This document shows positions 40,401 through 50,333 of a stretch of 64,000 nucleotides of DNA, piece by piece. Source of the stretch: Ancylobacter sp. TS-1. Its GTDB lineage: Bacteria > Pseudomonadota > Alphaproteobacteria > Rhizobiales > Xanthobacteraceae. The position numbers and the translations under genes were made by a program. Position 1 is the first letter of the stretch. The number at the start of each line of letters is the position of its first letter. Location: assembly GCF_009223885.1 (NCBI RefSeq), contig NZ_CP045144.1, positions 434,001-498,000 on the forward strand, given 5' to 3'. The notes under the pieces are model-generated. The model was given only the letters and a program-made list of their open reading frames with translations, ran no database searches and was not told the origin of the DNA.

Positions 40401-40997
40401 GGCGCGCTGCTGCGCTTCATCAACCTGTATGCGCGCATCTATGGCGGCGACATGTGGGTCGACATCGACGCGCCGCGCGGAGACGGCAAGGCCCAATTGG
40501 GCACGGTCAACATGCGCGACTTCATCATCCGCGGCGAGCCCGGCCTCGACCGGCTGATCGCCGCCGCGCCGAAGACCGGCGGCGACGGGCGCCCGCAGCC
40601 GGGCTCAGCCATTGTCTTCCGCAAGCTTCAGGTCGAATTCCAGCGCTCCGCCGAGCAGCTTTCGATCCGCGAAGGGGCGATCTGGGGACCGACCATCGGC
40701 TCCACCTTCGACGGCACGCTCGATTTCGCCAGCGACCGCATCGCGGTGCGCGGCACCTATGTGCCGGCCTATGGGCTGAACAACCTGTTCAGCCGGCTGC
40801 CCGTTGTCGGATTCTTCCTCGGCGGCGGCCAGAACGAGGGGCTGGTGGGCGTCACCTACGAGATCGTCGGACCGCTTTCGGGTCCGACGCTGCGGGTGAA
40901 CCCGATCTCCGCCATCGCGCCGGGTTTCCTGCGCAAGATCTTCGAGTTTCGGCAGGCGCCCGACCCGACCCCGCCCGCCGTGGTGCCGACGCGGTAG
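37428..40997 (+). CDS. YhdP/AsmA-like envelope protein (DUF3971 type)
   Basis: This 1189-residue protein has a cytoplasmic N-tail of about 50 residues, one membrane segment (about 52-72, SLICAGVVVVALAYLLFVTGVV) and a very long periplasmic beta-rich region. The central part (EPRRWVYDNLVAGDVTHAEIFFKAPL) fits DUF3971. The C-terminus (GTLDFASDRIAVRGTYVPAYGLNNLFSRLPVVGFFLGGGQNEGLVGVTYEIVGPL) fits the AsmA-like C-terminal domain. Proteins of this class bridge the periplasm and are linked to phospholipid transport to the outer membrane. It is a single gene, divergent from bcp. No other ATG near the start has a better ribosome site. Confidence 0.88.
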   Translation: MKEPTTHRPDPGGKRNVRKLRMRRAAKACVEQACAEPAGGRRWLRVCYWSGGSLICAGVVVVALAYLLFVTGVVTIDMARPYVERALESRLGEGRTVEIGGILADRAPEGGMVLHATDIVVRDAGGDVIAVAPQAEVALQDRWLPWLMQPKRVDLVGVRLNVLIDAQGQLAVSTEGGAAIASPDHPIATLPAPSAAPGEVSPAALAHEGSPAGTSQAPPLAAPFAPLRLTALAALAHQIDRGGLDGGTLSSIGLRDGVVVIRSEASGRSWTFDDIDLSLSRPHEGGVTFDLTAGGTDGPWSAQATIGALVDGRRDLVLAIRDLAPRDLLLAAGKADGDILATSPLTVDLKASIDNFGLLLASEGRLGVGAGELQLGSDAAGRMLVEEASIAFAIDPAQRLIDLTSVTVQAGPFAMDLTGEVRMPADAAGKWTLTTRTSRASFSGGGPFAEKVPPFVLDDNAAVLSFDPAGQRLAIERGELKGPQGGVTIGGALDLGAAVPSLSMSVSATPMSATSLIRLWPVLAAPEPRRWVYDNLVAGDVTHAEIFFKAPLASIGRKDRPLADDALNIDITGTNGRFVPVVGLPTIGEANVAVRVTGRTAHVDVAKGVMETPGRRRLNISEAVFDVPDTAPAKPDAKVRVAVNGSAAAAIELAAMPALRTPGVFPVDVQTVNGTIDGTAQINIRLSENIQPSDVDYAFDADLTNFDASKVAFGQNLDDAKVRVFVTPAATVLRGQGKVGGAPASFEYSRPASGDITFVLAATLDDAAREKLGLDLGGMSGSVGVKVSGIVGPKSKTADVDIDLTNARLAELVPGWSKPAGKPARLTAKATLTSAGTRLEDLVVTGQGVNIRGTVELDSKSALVSANLPTFQLSDGDKASVKVENADGALKITVRGEVIEARAFLKDLMEAPIAGQQNVKPADIDLDVKLGVVVGNNGETMRQAALTLSRRNGDLRAFSLGALVGRDGGVNGDLATQGNGRPRLRVATSDAGALLRFINLYARIYGGDMWVDIDAPRGDGKAQLGTVNMRDFIIRGEPGLDRLIAAAPKTGGDGRPQPGSAIVFRKLQVEFQRSAEQLSIREGAIWGPTIGSTFDGTLDFASDRIAVRGTYVPAYGLNNLFSRLPVVGFFLGGGQNEGLVGVTYEIVGPLSGPTLRVNPISAIAPGFLRKIFEFRQAPDPTPPAVVPTR

Positions 40998-41021
40998 GAA
41001 TCGCCCTTACGGCGCGAATGT

Positions 41022-41114
41022 CGTCATTCCGGCCGGAGGCGTAGCCGGAGAGCCGGGATCGCTCTCCAAACTGCGCGCGATCCCGGATAGGCCTGCCGGC
41101 CGTCTGGGATGACG
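41022..41114 (-). repeat. Palindromic element, copy 2
   Basis: About 93 bases bounded by CGTCATTCCGG and GGGATGACG, with internal CCGGGATCG and CGATCCCGG. The order of its halves is inverted relative to copies 1, 3 and 4. It sits between the convergent YhdP-like gene and tyrS. Confidence 0.85.
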
Positions 41115-41130
41115 TGTGTACGCGAGGCCC

Positions 41131-42390
41131 TCACACCGGCTTCAGCAGCACGTGCTTCTTCTTGCCGAGAGAGAGCTTGATGACGCCTTCGGGCGTCAGG
41201 TCGCGGGCGGTCAGCACCGCCTTCTCGTCGGTGACGGCGGCGTCGTTCACCTTGAGCCCGCCGCCCTTCACCTGCCGGCGCGCCTCGCCATTGGAGGCGA
41301 CCAGCCCGGCCTTCTCGGCGAAGGCGGCGAGCACGCCGATGCCTTCCTCAAGCTCGCGGGCGGGCACCTCGACGGTGGGCAGGTCGCCGGAAATCGCGCC
41401 TTCCTCGAAGGTCTTGCGCGCCGTCTCGGCCGCCGCTTCCGCCGCCGCCCGGCCGTGCAGAAGGGCGGTGATCTCGGTGGCGAGGAGCTTCTTCACCTCG
41501 TTGATGGCCGAGCCCTTGGCCTCCTGCGCGAGACGGGCGATCTCGTCCATCGGCAGGGTGGTGTAGAGCTTGAGGAAGCGCTCGACGTCGGCGTCCTCGG
41601 TGTTGCGCCAGTACTGCCAGAACTCGTAGGGGCCGAGCAGGTCGGCGTTCAGCCACACGGCGCCATTGACCGACTTGCCCATCTTGGCGCCGGAGGCGGT
41701 GGTGAGGAGCGGCGATGTCAGCGCGTAGAGCTGGGGCGTGCCCATGCGGTGGCCGAGATCGATGCCGTTGATGATGTTGCCCCACTGGTCGGAGCCGCCC
41801 ATCTGGAGGCGCACGCCGTAGCGCTTCGACAGTTCGACGAAGTCGTAGGCTTGCAGGATCATGTAGTTGAATTCGAGGAAGGACAGCGACTGCTCGCGCT
41901 CCAGCCGCGTCTTCACGCTGTCGAAGGACAGCATGCGGTTGACCGAGAAATGCCGGCCGACATCGCGCAGGAACTCGAGATAGTTGAGGCCGCGCAGCCA
42001 TTCGGCATTGTTGATCATCAGCGCGTCGGTGGGGCCCTCGCCATAGGTGAGGTAGTTCGAGAAGACGCGCTTGATCGAGGCGATGTTGGCCTCGATCGTG
42101 TCGACCGTCATCAGCTGGCGCGCCTCGTCCTTGAAGGAGGGGTCGCCGACCATGCCGGTGCCGCCGCCCATCAGCGAGACGGCGCGATGGCCGGTCTTCT
42201 GCAGCCAGTGCAGCATCATGATCTGGATCAGGCCGCCGGCATGCAGGCTCGGCGCCGTCGGGTCGAAGCCGATATAGGCGGTGACGGTTTCCTTCGCGAA
42301 GAGGTCGTCGAGGCCGGCTTCATCGGAGATCTGGTGGATGAAGCCGCGCTCCTGGAGGGTGCGGAGGAAATCGGATTTGAACGTGCTCAT
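41131..42390 (-). CDS. tyrS: Tyrosyl-tRNA synthetase
   Basis: This 419-residue class I synthetase charges tRNA(Tyr). The first signature reads HAGG (50-53) in [17 protein letters not shown], where many bacteria have HxGH. The second is KMGKS (236-240) in [19 protein letters not shown]-terminal S4-like RNA-binding domain covers about residues 350-419 ([20 protein letters not shown]). The length and these variants fit alphaproteobacterial TyrRS. It is divergent from anmK. Confidence 0.96.
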   Translation of the reverse strand: MSTFKSDFLRTLQERGFIHQISDEAGLDDLFAKETVTAYIGFDPTAPSLHAGGLIQIMMLHWLQKTGHRAVSLMGGGTGMVGDPSFKDEARQLMTVDTIEANIASIKRVFSNYLTYGEGPTDALMINNAEWLRGLNYLEFLRDVGRHFSVNRMLSFDSVKTRLEREQSLSFLEFNYMILQAYDFVELSKRYGVRLQMGGSDQWGNIINGIDLGHRMGTPQLYALTSPLLTTASGAKMGKSVNGAVWLNADLLGPYEFWQYWRNTEDADVERFLKLYTTLPMDEIARLAQEAKGSAINEVKKLLATEITALLHGRAAAEAAAETARKTFEEGAISGDLPTVEVPARELEEGIGVLAAFAEKAGLVASNGEARRQVKGGGLKVNDAAVTDEKAVLTARDLTPEGVIKLSLGKKKHVLLKPV

Positions 42391-42489
42391 ATCGGGCCTG
42401 CGGGCATCAACGCCATGTTAGGAACGGCGCGTCATGTATCAGTTCCGCGCGGCGAAAGCACCCCGAGCCCGCGCATGCGAGGAATGAGG

Positions 42490-43641
42490 ATGCCCCGTCC
42501 CCTGAAGGCGATCGGCCTGATGAGCGGAACCTCGCTCGACGGCGTGGACGTGGCGCTGATCGAAACCGACGGCGAGAGCGTCGCCGCCTTCGGCCCCGAC
42601 CTGACCCTGCCTTATGACGCTCGGGATCGTGCCCTGTTCACGCAGGCGCTGGAGGAGGCGCACGCACTCACCGACCGCGACGCCCGTCCGGGCATCCTTG
42701 CCGAGGCCGAGCGGCGGCTGACCGAGCGCCACGCGCAGGCGCTGGCGGCCTTCTTCGACGCGCATCCCGGCCATCGCGACGTTGCCGCCCTCGGCTTCCA
42801 CGGCCAGACCGTGCTGCACCGGCCGGAGATCGGCCTCACCGTGCAGATCGGCGACGGGCCGGCGCTGGCGCGGGCGGTGCGCACGCTGACCGGCGCGCCG
42901 GGGCCGACTCTCGTTTACGACCTGCGCGCCGCCGACGTGGCGGCGGGCGGGCAGGGGGCGCCGCTGGTGCCGGTCTATCACCGGGCGCTGGCGCGGGGCC
43001 TGTCGCTGCCGGGGCCCCTGCTGGTGCTCAATCTCGGGGGGGTGGCCAACATCACCTTCATCGACGGCGAGGCGAACCCCATCGCCTGCGACACCGGCCC
43101 GGCCAACGCGCTGATCGACGATTTCATGAAGGCGCGCACCGGCGTGCCGCTCGACCGCGACGGCGCGGCGGCCGCCATGGGCCGGGTCGACGAGGCGGCG
43201 CTGGTGCGGCTTCTGGATCATCCCTTCTTCGCCCGGCGCCCGCCGAAGTCGCTCGACCGCAACGATTTCCGCGCCTGGGTCGCGGCGCAGGGCGGCCTCG
43301 AGGCGATGAGCGTGGAGGATGGCACCGCGACCCTCACGGCACTGACCGCCGCCTGTGTCGGCGCGGTGCTGGCGCATCTCCCCACCCGCCCGGCGACGCT
43401 GATCGCGGCCGGCGGCGGGGCGCACAACCCGACGCTGCTGCGCTTCCTGCGCGAGCGGCTGGGCGTCGAGGTGAGGGCGGCCGATGCGGTGGGCTGGTCC
43501 ACCGACGCGCTGGAAGCGCAGGCCTTCGCCTTTCTCGCGGTGCGCGCGCTGCGCGGCCTGCCGCTGAGCTTTCCCACCACGACCGGCGTGCCCCGCCCGC
43601 TCTCCGGTGGCGTCATCGTCCCGCCGGCACCGGCTGCATGA
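42490..43641 (+). CDS. anmK: Anhydro-N-acetylmuramic acid kinase
   Basis: This 383-residue kinase opens the 1,6-anhydro ring of anhMurNAc and phosphorylates it, recycling peptidoglycan fragments. The phosphate loop is [22 protein letters not shown]. Other family marks are [50 protein letters not shown] and [12 protein letters not shown]. The ATG at 42490 was chosen because GAGGA lies six bases upstream; the ATG at 42484 overlaps that site. The divergent tyrS/anmK arrangement is common in Rhizobiales. Confidence 0.94.
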   Translation: MPRPLKAIGLMSGTSLDGVDVALIETDGESVAAFGPDLTLPYDARDRALFTQALEEAHALTDRDARPGILAEAERRLTERHAQALAAFFDAHPGHRDVAALGFHGQTVLHRPEIGLTVQIGDGPALARAVRTLTGAPGPTLVYDLRAADVAAGGQGAPLVPVYHRALARGLSLPGPLLVLNLGGVANITFIDGEANPIACDTGPANALIDDFMKARTGVPLDRDGAAAAMGRVDEAALVRLLDHPFFARRPPKSLDRNDFRAWVAAQGGLEAMSVEDGTATLTALTAACVGAVLAHLPTRPATLIAAGGGAHNPTLLRFLRERLGVEVRAADAVGWSTDALEAQAFAFLAVRALRGLPLSFPTTTGVPRPLSGGVIVPPAPAA

Positions 43642-43714
43642 GCCGCAGCAAGAGCCGCTGCCGCGACGGGTTACAGCAAAGCTGAACGCGTCATTCAAAA
43701 AATCTGAATTCATG

Positions 43715-43738
43715 TCAGGAATGTCGCAGTATTCCTGA
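43715..43738. promoter_or_regulatory. Perfect inverted repeat upstream of the small exported protein
   Basis: TCAGGAAT, eight bases, ATTCCTGA: a perfect 8-bp dyad in an AT-rich patch about 135 bases before the start at 43873. Its size and spacing suit a dimeric DNA-binding protein. The regulator is unknown. Confidence 0.5.
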
Positions 43739-43747
43739 AACGCATTA

Positions 43748-43778
43748 GTGCAATGCAAAATCTGATGATGCAGTGCAC
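43748..43778. promoter_or_regulatory. Second inverted repeat upstream of the small exported protein
   Basis: GTGCAATGC and GCAGTGCAC form a 9-bp dyad with one mismatch, separated by 13 bases and lying ten bases after the first dyad. Confidence 0.45.
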
Positions 43779-43872
43779 AATATCCCAGCTACATTGAGGC
43801 CTCCCGGAAGTCCGGCTCGCCAGGCACGCCGCTTCCCATCAACAGGCCTGGACAGAACTTGGAGACTTTCAG

Positions 43873-44244
43873 ATGCGCAGCTTTCTCCGCGATTTTCTGC
43901 CGCTTGCCGTAGCTGGCGGCCTCGTCGCCGTCGCCGTCATCGCCCCCGTCCGCGCCGCCGACAAGGTGGCCGGTCTGCGTCCCGCCGCCGCCCAGACCAT
44001 CAATATCGGCTATGTGAGCGGCGTTGCGTATTATACGCCGCGGGAAGACGGCTACCATGTCGTCGCGACGCTCAGCGTCGCCGGCGGTGCGCCGATCCGG
44101 GTCGCCGCGACCCTTCAGCCCGAGCAGGCCGTCAGCTTCTCGGTCCCCGGCGCGGCCGAGACCGCACCGAGCGTGGTGCAGATCGCCCGCCGTGGCGACG
44201 CCCTCACCGTGTCGAACCCGCCGGCGCGTCTCGTGCTCAACTGA
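43873..44244 (+). CDS. Small exported protein of unknown function
   Basis: I do not recognise this 123-residue protein. It has a signal peptide (MRSFLRDFLPLAVAGGLVAVAVIAPVRAAD) and a mature part of about 93 residues rich in short beta strands (TINIGYVSGVAYYTPREDGYHVVATLSV, PIRVAATLQPEQAVSFSVPGAAE, GDALTVSNPPARLVLN). It has no Cys. The ATG follows TTGGAGAC at good spacing, and a strong terminator follows the gene, so it is a monocistron. Its AT-rich promoter region with two dyads suggests tight control. Confidence 0.78.
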   Translation: MRSFLRDFLPLAVAGGLVAVAVIAPVRAADKVAGLRPAAAQTINIGYVSGVAYYTPREDGYHVVATLSVAGGAPIRVAATLQPEQAVSFSVPGAAETAPSVVQIARRGDALTVSNPPARLVLN

Positions 44245-44265
44245 GCCCGCATTCCCCCGCACAGC

Positions 44266-44295
44266 AAAAAGCCCGGCGCATACGCCGGGCTTTTT
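44266..44295. terminator. Terminator between the small exported protein and the hydrolase
   Basis: AAAAAGCCCGGCG and CGCCGGGCTTTTT form a perfect 13-bp stem around CATA with A and T runs on both sides. It works in both directions between convergent genes. Confidence 0.92.
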
Positions 44296-44323
44296 CATAT
44301 GTCGGCCGAAAGAAAAGGGCGCG

Positions 44324-44989
44324 TCAGGCGGCGCTGGTCTTCTTGGCGGTCTCGGGCAGGCGCTTGTCGAGATAGGCGCCGACAACCTCCATCAGATCCT
44401 CGGTCTTGCCGTCGAAGAAGTGGTTGGCGCCCGGCACGGTCTGCTGGTCGATGACGATGCCCTTCTGCGTCTTCAGCTTCTCGACGAGGCCGGTGACGGC
44501 CGAGAACGGCACCACCGCGTCCTTGTCGCCATGCACGAACAGGCCGGAGGACGGGCAGGGGGCGAGGAAGGAGAAGTCGTAGAGGTTGGCCGGCGCGGCG
44601 ATCGAGATGAAGCCCTCGACCTCCGGGCGGCGCATCAGCAGTTGCATGCCGATCCAGGCGCCGAAGGAGAAGCCGGCGATCCAGCAGGCCCGCGCGTCCG
44701 GGTTGATGGACTGCGCCCAGTCGAGCGCGGCGGCGGCGTCCGCCAGCTCGCCCTGCCCGTGGTCGAACGTGCCCTGGCTGCGGCCCACGCCCCGAAAGTT
44801 GAAGCGCAGCGTCGAGAAGCCGCGATTCACGAACTGGTAGTAGAGGTTGTAGACGACCGGGTTGTTCATCGTCCCGCCGAACTGCGGGTGCGGATGCAGG
44901 ATGATGGCGATGGGCGCGTGGCGCTGCTTGGCCGGCTGGTAGCGGCCTTCGAGCCGCCCCTTCTCGCCGGTGAAGATGACCTCAGGCAT
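44324..44989 (-). CDS. Alpha/beta hydrolase (dienelactone hydrolase-like superfamily)
   Basis: This 221-residue hydrolase opens MPEVIFTGEKGRLEGRYQPAK. The oxyanion region is ILHPHPQFGGTMNN, the nucleophile elbow is GFSFGAWIG (Ser), and the Asp and His are probably in VHGDKDAVVP and GANHFF. This conserved alphaproteobacterial group has no confirmed substrate. The start at 44989 gives the family N-terminus; a frame up to 45082 would add 31 residues with no ribosome site. It ends 28 bases from the terminator it shares with the small exported protein. Confidence 0.9.
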   Translation of the reverse strand: MPEVIFTGEKGRLEGRYQPAKQRHAPIAIILHPHPQFGGTMNNPVVYNLYYQFVNRGFSTLRFNFRGVGRSQGTFDHGQGELADAAAALDWAQSINPDARACWIAGFSFGAWIGMQLLMRRPEVEGFISIAAPANLYDFSFLAPCPSSGLFVHGDKDAVVPFSAVTGLVEKLKTQKGIVIDQQTVPGANHFFDGKTEDLMEVVGAYLDKRLPETAKKTSAA

Positions 44990-45123
44990 GAAGTTCTTGA
45001 CCTTGGATGCGGCGGGGCAGGGAGCGTCCGTTGGGGAGCGTCGGATCAAAGGCATCCGGCGCGTGTCCCAAGGGACGGCCATGCCGCAGACGCCTTGACG
45101 ACATAGGGCTTGAACCCTAACTT

Positions 45124-45140
45124 ATTAGAATAATTCTAAT
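45124..45140 (+). promoter_or_regulatory. Irr-type iron-control element before the suf operon
   Basis: ATTAGAATAATTCTAAT is a perfect 8-1-8 palindrome. Its core TTAGAA-N3-TTCTAA fits the ICE motif bound by the haem-responsive Fur-family regulator Irr in Rhizobiales. It overlaps a plausible -10 region (TTGAAC at 45110-45115 as -35) about 190 bases before the first suf gene. Irr control of suf genes is described in other Rhizobiales; its operation here is inferred. Confidence 0.7.
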
Positions 45141-45281
45141 ATGCTACGTTGGGTTGCGGTGACGGCGCGTTCAACCTGCTCGTCAGTCTCGCCCTTCGAA
45201 GACAATGGACGCCAAGCTATGAAGGACGCCGCCTGAATTTGCAAGCATATAGCGGAAGGAACGGGCAGACTGCGCGACAGC

Positions 45282-45296
45282 TTCCTATATAGGGAA
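45282..45296 (+). promoter_or_regulatory. Short near-palindrome TTCCTATATAGGGAA in the suf leader
   Basis: A near-symmetric AT-centred site about 30 bases before the first suf start codon. It may be a regulator site or part of a second promoter. No assignment is possible. Confidence 0.3.
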
Positions 45297-45325
45297 CACC
45301 CGCGCGAATTCGAGCCCAGAAGACG

Positions 45326-46495
45326 ATGAACGAACGCATCTATCTCGACAACAATGCGACATCCCCGGTCCGGCCGGAAGCCCGCGCGGCGCTTCTGGCG
45401 GCGCTGGACGCGACCGGCAACGGTTCGTCCGTGCACAGCGAGGGACGGGCGGCGCGCGCTGTGATGGAGGCCGCGCGCGGTCACGTGGCCGCCCTCGTCG
45501 GCGCCGAGCCGCGCGGTGTGATCTTCACCTCTTGCGGCACTGAGGCCGACACGCTGGCGCTGACGCCCGACTACCGCCGCGGCGAGGAGCCGCTGGTGCT
45601 CGACGTGCTGCTGGTGAGCGCTGTCGAGCATGCGGCCGTTCTGCGCGGCCATCGTTTTCCCGCCGATCGCGTCGAGGTGCTGCCGGTGGACGCGCGCGGG
45701 CGCGTTCGCCTTGATGCTCTCGACGCGGCGCTCGCGCGCCATGCCGCCGCCGGCCGGCGGGCGCTGGTGTCGGTGATGGTGGCCAATAACGAGACCGGCG
45801 TGATCCAGCCGGTTGCCGAGGTGGCGCGCCGCGCCCACGCCCAAGGCGCGCTGGTGCATACCGACGCGGTGCAGGCGGCCGGTCGCATCCGGGTATCGCT
45901 GCCCGAGCTTGGCGCCGACCTGCTGTCGGTATCGGCGCACAAGATCGGCGGCGCCCCGGGCGCCGGTGCGCTGGTGATCGCCGATCCCGAACTGCGTCCG
46001 GCGGCGGTCTTTGCCGGCGGCGGGCAGGAGCGCGGCCTGCGCGCGGGCAGCGAGAACGTTCCCGCCATTGCCGCCTTCGGGGCGGCGGCCGAGCGCGCGG
46101 CGGCCCTTGTGGACACCGACCGGACGCGCATTCAAGCCTTGCGTGAAAGGCTTGAAGACGCTCTAAGGTGCGAGTTTCCCGAGCTCGTCCTGCTCGTCGG
46201 CGATGTCGATCGCCTGCCGAACACGTCGTGCCTCGCCCTGCCGGGCGTCCCGGCCGAGACCTTCGTGATCGCGCTCGATCTGGCGGGCGTGGCGGCGAGC
46301 GCCGGCGCGGCCTGCTCGTCGGGCAAGGTGGCGGCCTCGCACGTGCTGTCGGCGATGGGCGTGCCCGAGCGCATCGCGCGCTCGGCGATCCGGCTGTCCT
46401 TCGGCTGGTCGAGCGGGGAAGAGGATCTGGACCGGGCGCTGGGCGTTTTCCGCCGGGTGCTGCCGGGCCTTTTGCGCCGCCGCGCGGCGGCGTGA
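45326..46495 (+). CDS. Cysteine desulfurase, IscS/NifS-type, first gene of the suf operon
   Basis: This 389-residue PLP enzyme removes sulfur from L-cysteine as a persulfide. PLP binds K206 in SVSAHKIGG, and the sulfur-carrying Cys330 lies in the flexible loop SAGAACSSGKV. That loop and the MNERIYLDNNATSPVRPEA start place it with IscS/NifS (group I), whereas the second desulfurase of the operon is SufS (group II). Operons with both occur in Rhizobiales, where this gene is often called sufS2. The start lies directly after the promoter region with the Irr-type box. Confidence 0.93.
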   Translation: MNERIYLDNNATSPVRPEARAALLAALDATGNGSSVHSEGRAARAVMEAARGHVAALVGAEPRGVIFTSCGTEADTLALTPDYRRGEEPLVLDVLLVSAVEHAAVLRGHRFPADRVEVLPVDARGRVRLDALDAALARHAAAGRRALVSVMVANNETGVIQPVAEVARRAHAQGALVHTDAVQAAGRIRVSLPELGADLLSVSAHKIGGAPGAGALVIADPELRPAAVFAGGGQERGLRAGSENVPAIAAFGAAAERAAALVDTDRTRIQALRERLEDALRCEFPELVLLVGDVDRLPNTSCLALPGVPAETFVIALDLAGVAASAGAACSSGKVAASHVLSAMGVPERIARSAIRLSFGWSSGEEDLDRALGVFRRVLPGLLRRRAAA

Positions 46496-46617
46496 GGATG
46501 TGAGGAGCCGCGCTCGCGCGGTGGATGAAGGCGCAGGGCGGTCATCGCGCGATGGCTGCCGGCGAGTGTTGACCTGACCCGCGGGCCTTGACCCCGCGTG
46601 GGAGAGGAGATGAGACG

Positions 46618-48090
<1,473 letters not shown>

Positions 48091-48105
48091 CGGCCCGTCC
48101 GTAAT

Positions 48106-48197
48106 CGTCATCCCGGACGCGGCCCGCCGCGATCCGGGATCGTTTCCCAGATTTCAGCGCGGTCCCGGCGCTCCGCTTCGCTTCGGCCGGGATGACG
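48106..48197 (+). repeat. Palindromic element, copy 3 (between sufB and sufC)
   Basis: About 92 bases bounded by CGTCATCCCGG and CCGGGATGACG, with internal GATCCGGGATCG and GGTCCCGG arms. It fills the sufB-sufC gap and ends 24 bases before the sufC start, so it would be part of the suf message. Confidence 0.9.
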
Positions 48198-48221
48198 TGC
48201 TTCAGATACGGAATGAACGAC

Positions 48222-48986
48222 ATGGCCCTGCTCGAAATCGACAACCTGCACGCCAAGATCGACGGCGAACACGGCAAGGAGATCCTCAAGGGTCTCTCGC
48301 TGACGGTGAATCCCGGCGAGGTGCACGCCATCATGGGGCCGAACGGCTCCGGCAAGTCGACGCTGTCCTACATCCTCGCCGGCAAGGAAGACTACGAGGT
48401 CACGGAAGGCTCGGTGACGCTCGATGGCGAGGACCTGCTGGAGATGGAAATCGACGAGCGCGCCGCCAAGGGCGTTTTCCTCGCCTTCCAGTACCCGGTC
48501 GAGGTGCCCGGCGTCGCCACCATGACCTTCCTGCGCTCGGCGCTGAACGCGCAGCGCAAGAAGCGCGGCGAGGAGGAAATCTCCACCCCCGACTTCCTGC
48601 GTCTCGTGAAGGACAAGGCCGCCAATCTCGGCATCAGCCAGGACATGCTGCGGCGCGGCGTCAATGTCGGCTTCTCCGGCGGCGAGAAGAAGCGCGCCGA
48701 GATCCTGCAGATGGCGATCCTCGAGCCGAAGGTCGCGATCCTCGACGAGACCGATTCCGGCCTCGACATCGATGCGCTCAAGGTCGTGTCCGAGGGCGTC
48801 AACGCGCTGCGCTCGCCCGACCGCGCGATGATCGTCATCACCCACTATCAGCGCCTGCTCAACCACATCGTTCCGGACTTCGTGCATGTGATGCACAAGG
48901 GCCGCATCGTGCGCTCGGGCGGCAAGGAACTGGCGCTGGAGCTGGAAGCCAACGGCTATGCCGAGTACCAGCAGGACGCGGCGTGA
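48222..48986 (+). CDS. sufC: Fe-S cluster assembly ATPase SufC
   Basis: This 254-residue ABC-type ATPase drives the SufBCD complex. Walker A is GPNGSGKST (39-47), the signature is GFSGGEKKRAEILQM, and Walker B is VAILDETDSGLDID. The H-loop follows in MIVITHYQRLLNHI. The ATG at 48222 (MALLEIDNLH) is the family start; an ATG three codons earlier is possible. It is ten bases from sufD, so the pair is tightly coupled. Confidence 0.97.
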   Translation: MALLEIDNLHAKIDGEHGKEILKGLSLTVNPGEVHAIMGPNGSGKSTLSYILAGKEDYEVTEGSVTLDGEDLLEMEIDERAAKGVFLAFQYPVEVPGVATMTFLRSALNAQRKKRGEEEISTPDFLRLVKDKAANLGISQDMLRRGVNVGFSGGEKKRAEILQMAILEPKVAILDETDSGLDIDALKVVSEGVNALRSPDRAMIVITHYQRLLNHIVPDFVHVMHKGRIVRSGGKELALELEANGYAEYQQDAA

Positions 48987-48996
48987 GGATCGGGCG

Positions 48997-50310
48997 ATGA
49001 ACGCTGACATCCGTCCGATACGGACCCCTGCCGAGCAGGCGATCCTCGCCTCCCTGAGCGGCCTGCCGGCTGGCGGCGACCGCCTCGCCGACCTGCGCCG
49101 CGCCGCCGCCCGCTCCTTCGAGGAGCACGGCCTGCCGCACCGGCGGGTCGAGGAATGGAAGTATACCGACCTGCGCACCCTGATGCGCGAGGCCGTCCCG
49201 GTCGCCGGCACCGCCGCGGTGGCGCAGGCCGATGCGCGCGCGACTTTGCTGCGCGGCGTCGAGGCGCGCCGTATCGTCGTCGCCAACGGCGCCGTGGTGC
49301 CCGAGCTTTCCGACCTTGCCGATCTCGAGGAGGGGCTGAACCTCACCACGCTCTCCGCCGCGCTCGCCTCTGGCGACGAGGTTTTGGGCCGGCTCGGCGG
49401 CATCCTGCCGGGCCGCTATGATGCAGCGCTGGCGCTCAACACCGCGCTGGCCAAGGACGGCGTGGTGATCGTCGTCGCGCCCGGCGCGAAGATCGAGCGC
49501 CCGGTGCATGTCGCCCATGTTTTCGCCGGCGAGACGGCGGCGGCGAGCTATGTCCGCTCGCTGGTCGTGATCGGCGCGGGCGCGACCTTCACCTTCGCCG
49601 AGAGCTTCGAGGGGCCGGATGGCCTCGCCTATCAGGCCAACGCCGCCACCGAGTTCATGGTCGGCGACGAGGCGCATCTCGACGTGGTGCGGTTGCAGGA
49701 GGACGGGGCGGGCGCCTTCCATCTCGCCACCCTGCTGTTCGACATCGGCCGGCAGGCCATCGTGCACGCCTTCACCTTCTCGACCGGCGCGGCGGTGGCG
49801 CGGACCTCGCTCTATGCCACGCTGTCGGGCGAGGACAGCCAGGTCGGCTTCAACGGCGCGACGCTGCTCAAGGGCCGCCAGCACGCTGACGCGACGCTGT
49901 TCCTCGACCACACGGCGCCGGGCTGCGAGAGCCGCGAGCTGTTCAAGACCGTGCTGGACGATTCCGCGCGCGGCGTCTTCCAGGGCAAGATCGTCGTCCG
50001 CCAGGCGGCGCAGAAGACCGACGGGCGGATGATGAGCCGCGCGCTGGTGCTCGGCGACGAGGCGGAGATGGACAACAAGCCGGAGCTGGAGATCTTCGCC
50101 GACGACGTGCAGTGCGGCCATGGCGCCACCTGCGGGGCGATCGACGACGAACTGCTGTTCTACCTGCGCGCGCGCGGCATCCCGATGAAGGAGGCGCAGA
50201 GCCTTCTGGTGCAGGCCTTCGTCGGCGAGGCGATCGAGACCGTCGAGCATGACGGGCTGCGCGAGGCGCTGGTCGAGCGCGCCGAGGGCTGGCTGAAGGC
50301 GCGCGGCTGA
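48997..50310 (+). CDS. sufD: Fe-S cluster assembly protein SufD
   Basis: This 437-residue partner of SufB in the SufBC2D scaffold has a helical N-terminal region with RRVEEWKYTDLRTLMRE. The beta-helix core (TLLFDIGRQAIVHAFTFSTGAAVARTSLYATLSGEDS) follows. The C-terminal part reads KPELEIFADDVQCGHGATCGAIDDELLFYLRARGIPMKEAQSLLVQAF, the SufD family hallmark. GAGGATCGGGCG precedes the ATG. A palindromic element follows the stop. Confidence 0.96.
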   Translation: MNADIRPIRTPAEQAILASLSGLPAGGDRLADLRRAAARSFEEHGLPHRRVEEWKYTDLRTLMREAVPVAGTAAVAQADARATLLRGVEARRIVVANGAVVPELSDLADLEEGLNLTTLSAALASGDEVLGRLGGILPGRYDAALALNTALAKDGVVIVVAPGAKIERPVHVAHVFAGETAAASYVRSLVVIGAGATFTFAESFEGPDGLAYQANAATEFMVGDEAHLDVVRLQEDGAGAFHLATLLFDIGRQAIVHAFTFSTGAAVARTSLYATLSGEDSQVGFNGATLLKGRQHADATLFLDHTAPGCESRELFKTVLDDSARGVFQGKIVVRQAAQKTDGRMMSRALVLGDEAEMDNKPELEIFADDVQCGHGATCGAIDDELLFYLRARGIPMKEAQSLLVQAFVGEAIETVEHDGLREALVERAEGWLKARG

Positions 50311-50333
50311 GGCCGCTGGCCGCGCATTGATGT

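Noticed and set aside
41131..42390. TyrRS signature changes (HAGG, KMGKS) as a sign of lost function
   Set aside because: Both variants are, to my knowledge, normal in alphaproteobacterial TyrRS, and the rest of the protein is intact.
41116..43641. An 841-codon plus-strand frame spanning tyrS and anmK
   Set aside because: Only its 3' part from 42490 is real (anmK). The first half is the antisense of tyrS.
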